In this document: positions 4,863-7,241 of the stretch, piece after piece
How positions within the stretch are numbered: the first letter of the stretch is position 1
How the letters are laid out: each line of letters opens with the position of its first letter
Assembly (NCBI GenBank): GCA_007116525.1
Contig: SKIH01000045.1
Span: forward strand, 1 to 7,241
Source of the DNA: Bacilli bacterium
GTDB taxonomy: Bacteria > Bacillota_I > Bacilli_A > RF39 > UBA660
Length of the DNA stretch: 7,241 nt
Direction of reading: 5' to 3'
Notes under the pieces: model-generated
The model's database searches: none
What the model was told of the DNA's origin: nothing
Seen by the model: only the letters and a program-made list of their open reading frames with translations
Made by a program: the position numbers and the translations under genes

Positions 4863-6626
4863 ATGACAAAAATTTATCAAACGGTAGGAACTTTTCAAAA
4901 GTCAGATGAAAATACAAATAACATAATGAAAAATTTAATTTTAGCATTAATACCTTTAATTATATTTAGTTTTTTAAAAAATGGATTAGTACCATATTTG
5001 AATCAAGATGCTACATTTATCCAAATGTTAAGACCGATATTTATTATTTTGATTGCGGTTTTTACAAGTATGATGTCGGAAACATTATATATGAAATTTG
5101 TTTTAAAAAAAGATAATTTAAGAGCTAGTTTAAAGGATTCTTACGCAGCATTGCCTGGGTTATTTCTTGCATTGACACTTCCATTATATACACCGATTTC
5201 TATCGTTGTTGTTGGTAGTGCAATAGCAAGCATTATAGGTAAGATGATTTTCGGAGGTTTTGGACAAAATATTTTCAATCCAGCTCTTATAGGTAGATTG
5301 TTTATTTTTAGTGCATACGGTGCAAACATTATAAGTAATGGTGGATATCTTAATTTGAGTGAATTAGATGCGGTTACTTCTGCAACACCACTTTCTAATT
5401 TTTCGACAACTAATGCTTGGGATTATGATAGTGTTGTTAGACCTTATGGAAATTTATTTAATTTCTTTTTAGGTACTATACCTGGTTCACTTGGTGAGAC
5501 TAGTGCTTTATTTGCAATTATCGGACTTTTTATTTTAATGTATAAAAAAGTTATTAAATTTATAATTCCTATAACTTACATTGCAACGGTATTTGTTATG
5601 ACTTTTATAATAGGGGCATTCCACGGCCAATATTTGTGGTTTTCATTATTCCACATATTTAGTGGAGGTCTAATGTTCGGTGCTATATTTATGGCAACCG
5701 ACCCAGTAACTAGTCCAATTACTAAAAAGGCACACATTTTGTATGGTTTCTTTTTAGGAATTCTAACTGTTACATTTAGATTTTTAACACCCGAACCAGA
5801 AGGTGTTTTAACTAGTATTTTAACTATGAATATGTTTGTATTTATAATAGATAAAATTGGAATCAAAGCAAATTTTAACATGAAGAAATTTATTGCGCCA
5901 CTTGCAGTGTCGTTGTTACTAATAATATTAATACCAGTCTATGTAGGATACGCATCGACTAAAGAAGAAGATGGAATGGATCCAAATTTCACTATTATTA
6001 ATAGAGAAGAAACTGATGAGGGTGTTTATTATGAAGTTAGTCAAAAAGGTTATGTTGGTAATATAATAGCGTCTATCTTAGTTGATGATGGAAAAATTAT
6101 AGAGTTTGAAATAATTAATCATAATGAAAGCTTTTGGCACATTATTAGTGATGCTAATTATGTAAATGTATTATTCGAAGAACAAGATAATTTAGAAACG
6201 CTCGATACAGTAAGTAATGCCACTATAACAAGTGATGCTCTTAAGAGGATGTTAATTAATACTTTAGAAGATTATTTAGAAGGTGACTTTACTGATATAT
6301 CTGGTGAAATAGAAAAAGATTATGAAATATTAAATAAGGTTGAAGAAGACAACTTAATTATTTATGAAGTTAAAAATAAAGGGTTTGTAGCAGATATAGT
6401 TGCTAGTATAACTTTAAATAGTGATGGCGAATTAATAGATTATGAAGTGATTTCACATAGCGAGAGTTACTATCAAGATATCGAGGAAGCTGATTATATT
6501 AATTATTTAAAAGAAAATTATTTATTAGAAGAAGAACTCGATACAGTAAGCGGTGCTACTATAACGAGTGATGCTATGAAAGAGATGTTATTAATAGTAT
6601 TGGAGGATTTCAATAATGAAGAATAA
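4863..6626 (+). CDS. rnfD: RnfD fused to an extra membrane helix and two FMN_bind (RnfG-like) domains
   Basis: Residues 1 to about 335 are RnfD, a multi-helix membrane subunit with covalent FMN. Supporting motifs are LPGLFLALTLP, GGFGQNIFNPALIGR (131-145), DAVTSATPL (169-177, T175 the likely FMN-bearing Thr), GTIPGSLGETSAL, ATDPVTSP and PEPEGV. Standard RnfD is about 310-350 residues; this one has 587. An added hydrophobic helix at about 343-363 (FIAPLAVSLLLIILIPVYVG) is followed by a charged linker and two tandem repeats of about 83 residues (390-471 and 501-583). By hand about 43 positions are identical between them. The repeats carry flavinylation-like motifs DTVSNATIT (448-456, T454) and DTVSGATIT (560-568, T566). 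Both resemble the FMN_bind domain of RnfG, but the RnfG ETPGLG stretch is replaced by HNES and HSES. The added helix would place the repeats outside the cytoplasm. The ATG directly follows the rnfC stop, with GGAGG at 4851-4855. The frame reads through without a break, so this is a true fusion and not a frameshift. Flavinylation itself is inferred and would need an ApbE transferase, which is not seen here. Confidence 0.9.
   Translation: MTKIYQTVGTFQKSDENTNNIMKNLILALIPLIIFSFLKNGLVPYLNQDATFIQMLRPIFIILIAVFTSMMSETLYMKFVLKKDNLRASLKDSYAALPGLFLALTLPLYTPISIVVVGSAIASIIGKMIFGGFGQNIFNPALIGRLFIFSAYGANIISNGGYLNLSELDAVTSATPLSNFSTTNAWDYDSVVRPYGNLFNFFLGTIPGSLGETSALFAIIGLFILMYKKVIKFIIPITYIATVFVMTFIIGAFHGQYLWFSLFHIFSGGLMFGAIFMATDPVTSPITKKAHILYGFFLGILTVTFRFLTPEPEGVLTSILTMNMFVFIIDKIGIKANFNMKKFIAPLAVSLLLIILIPVYVGYASTKEEDGMDPNFTIINREETDEGVYYEVSQKGYVGNIIASILVDDGKIIEFEIINHNESFWHIISDANYVNVLFEEQDNLETLDTVSNATITSDALKRMLINTLEDYLEGDFTDISGEIEKDYEILNKVEEDNLIIYEVKNKGFVADIVASITLNSDGELIDYEVISHSESYYQDIEEADYINYLKENYLLEEELDTVSGATITSDAMKEMLLIVLEDFNNEE
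6021..6275 (+). repeat. FMN_bind repeat 1 (inside the rnfD fusion gene)
   Basis: Encodes residues 387-471 of the fusion: YEVSQKGYVGNI, a DDGKI turn, INHNES, then DTVSNATITSDAL. It is the first of two tandem copies spaced about 112 residues apart. The Gly of the usual S-G-A-T motif is Asn452 in this copy. Confidence 0.8.
6360..6611 (+). repeat. FMN_bind repeat 2 (inside the rnfD fusion gene)
   Basis: Encodes residues 500-583: YEVKNKGFVADI, SDGEL, ISHSES, then DTVSGATITSDAM. It aligns with repeat 1 with a single one-residue gap and carries the canonical DxxSGAT motif. The DNA around the motif (6537-6575) matches that of repeat 1 (6201-6239) at 34 of 39 positions. Confidence 0.8.
6602..6606 (+). 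promoter_or_regulatory. Ribosome binding site for the 31-residue peptide, inside rnfD
   Basis: GGAGG lies within the last codons of the fusion gene, 9 nt before the ATG at 6616. It is as strong as the sites before rnfC and rnfD, which supports real translation of the small downstream frame. Confidence 0.75.
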
Positions 6627-6711
6627 AAAAATTAAATCAGTACTAGCATTAACAATAACAGGATTTGTATGTTCACTACTTTTATATTTAGTGACCATGC
6701 TTGTGATGTAG
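6616..6711 (+). CDS. 31-residue single-helix membrane peptide in the rnfG position
   Basis: A short gene of 31 codons plus TAG. It starts inside the last codons of the rnfD fusion (11-nt overlap, +1 frame) and ends 10 nt before rnfE, with the GGAGG at 6602-6606 ahead of it. The peptide has a basic N-terminus (MKNKKIK) and one long hydrophobic stretch from about residue 8 to the end (SVLALTITGFVCSLLLYLV), so it should insert with its N-terminus in the cytoplasm. In the usual rnfCDGEAB order this is exactly where rnfG sits. The peptide resembles the N-terminal anchor helix of RnfG (short basic start, then a helix ending near a Val-Thr), but it stops where the FMN domain would begin. It may be an RnfG remnant kept as a small subunit, or simply a translation-coupling leader for rnfE. 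The similarity of a single helix is weak evidence of homology; the gene call rests on the ribosome binding site and spacing. Confidence 0.7.
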   Translation: MKNKKIKSVLALTITGFVCSLLLYLVTMLVM

Positions 6712-6721
6712 GAGGGTGACA

Positions 6722-7241
6722 ATGAAAAGAATTTATGACGGAATATTTAGAGAAAATGCACTTTTAAATCTTGTTTTAGGTCTTTGTACAGCACTAGCAT
6801 TATCAAACACTATTGAAAGTTCTTATGTTATGGGGTTTTCATTATTAATAGTGTTAGTATTTTCAAATGTAACTATTTCTATAATTAGGAAGCTGATTCC
6901 TGAAAATGTTAGAATACCGGTATTTATTTTAATAATTGGTACTTTTGTTACAATATTAGATATTTTGATGTTTAATTACACTACTGATTTACATGCTGTT
7001 TTAGGTATATATTTACCTCTTATAGTTGTTAATTGTTTAATTATGGGAAGAGCACTTGCAGTAGCTTCTAAAAACGGTATTAAAGAGAGCTTTTTAGATG
7101 CAATAGGTGTAGGTTCTGGTTTTGTGATAACTATGGTTGTGATAGGTGTTATAAGAGAGTTTATTGGAAATAATTCACTTACTATAATTGATAATTTAAG
7201 CGTATTAACAGGCTTTACTTTAAAATTTGAAAATATTATAC
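6722..7241 (+). CDS. rnfE: Rnf electron transport complex subunit E (partial, 3' end cut off)
   Basis: RnfE is a six-helix membrane subunit related to NqrD which, together with RnfA, holds a [2Fe-2S] cluster within the membrane. The window shows 173 codons of a protein usually about 200 residues long, so perhaps 20-40 residues are missing. The start MKRIYDGIFRENALLNLVLG fits the family form (GIxxENPxLxxxLGLC). The two cluster cysteines are present: C22 in LGLC and C105 in the signature GIYLPLIVVNCLIMGRALA. The downstream SKNGIKESFLDAIGVGSGF and IGVIREFIG blocks also match. The usual Pro after the first Cys is Thr here. The ATG is preceded by AGGAGGG (6710-6716), which overlaps the TAG of the small peptide gene. 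rnfA and rnfB would be expected next in this operon type. Confidence 0.93.
   Translation, partial: MKRIYDGIFRENALLNLVLGLCTALALSNTIESSYVMGFSLLIVLVFSNVTISIIRKLIPENVRIPVFILIIGTFVTILDILMFNYTTDLHAVLGIYLPLIVVNCLIMGRALAVASKNGIKESFLDAIGVGSGFVITMVVIGVIREFIGNNSLTIIDNLSVLTGFTLKFENII

Noticed and set aside
5141..5881. Minus-strand open frames at 5141-5329 and 5576-5881
   Set aside because: They are opposite conserved RnfD membrane motifs; apparent hydrophobicity is inherited from the complementary strand.
6602..6711. Frameshift or assembly error splitting a normal rnfG
   Set aside because: The FMN domains precede the small gene rather than follow it, the rnfD frame runs cleanly through two repeats to its stop, and the small gene has its own ribosome binding site, so a single-base error cannot recreate a standard rnfG.
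1..7241. Reassigned genetic code (TGA as Trp) suggested by low G+C and absence of TGA stops
   Set aside because: All Trp codons noticed are TGG and no in-frame TGA occurs in the genes; six TAA/TAG stops are too few to imply reassignment.
1..7241. CRISPR array, tRNA or rRNA genes, insertion sequences, riboswitches
   Set aside because: No regularly spaced direct repeats, no tRNA cloverleaf or rRNA signature, and no transposase or terminal inverted repeats were seen; the intergenic gaps are under 100 bases and are filled by terminators and promoters.

Overview
This is an AT-rich window (about 30% G+C by eye) from what looks like a low-G+C, probably anaerobic, Firmicutes-type bacterium (Clostridia, Tissierellia or a relative). 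The basis is strong GGAGG-type ribosome binding sites, A/T-ending codons, a Clostridia-style Y-family polymerase, a Tex protein of the Gram-positive type, and an Rnf cluster in the order C-D-(G)-E. Tryptophan is encoded by TGG and all six visible stops are TAA or TAG, so nothing suggests a reassigned code. The genus cannot be fixed from the sequence alone.

Layout: all real genes are on the + strand. Positions 1-84 hold the last 27 codons of an unidentified gene, closed by a strong hairpin terminator (85-112). A promoter with an extended -10 box, overlapped by a perfect 15-bp palindrome, precedes a two-gene unit: a Y-family (DinB/UmuC-like) translesion polymerase (159-1361) and tex (1371-3506). 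This unit ends in a terminator whose hairpin begins in the last codon and includes the stop of tex. A fresh promoter (-10 TATAAT at 3572-3577) then drives the start of an rnf operon: rnfC (3600-4862), an unusual rnfD fusion gene (4863-6626), a 31-codon membrane-peptide gene (6616-6711) and rnfE (6722 to beyond the window edge).

How they work together: Rnf is a membrane complex that couples electron transfer between reduced ferredoxin and NAD to ion translocation. RnfC carries the NADH/FMN site and two [4Fe-4S] clusters. RnfD carries a covalent FMN within the membrane. RnfG normally supplies one extracytoplasmic covalent FMN. RnfE, with RnfA, holds an intramembrane [2Fe-2S] cluster. rnfA and rnfB would be expected just past the right edge.

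The most notable thing here is the rearranged RnfD/RnfG module. The RnfD protein continues after its normal C-terminus into an extra membrane helix and two tandem FMN_bind repeats, each with a flavinylation-like motif. No full-length rnfG lies between rnfD and rnfE. That slot holds only a 31-residue peptide that resembles the N-terminal membrane anchor of RnfG, translated from its own strong ribosome binding site and overlapping the end of the fusion gene. This suggests an Rnf complex with three covalent-flavin motifs on one polypeptide plus a small membrane subunit or RnfG remnant.
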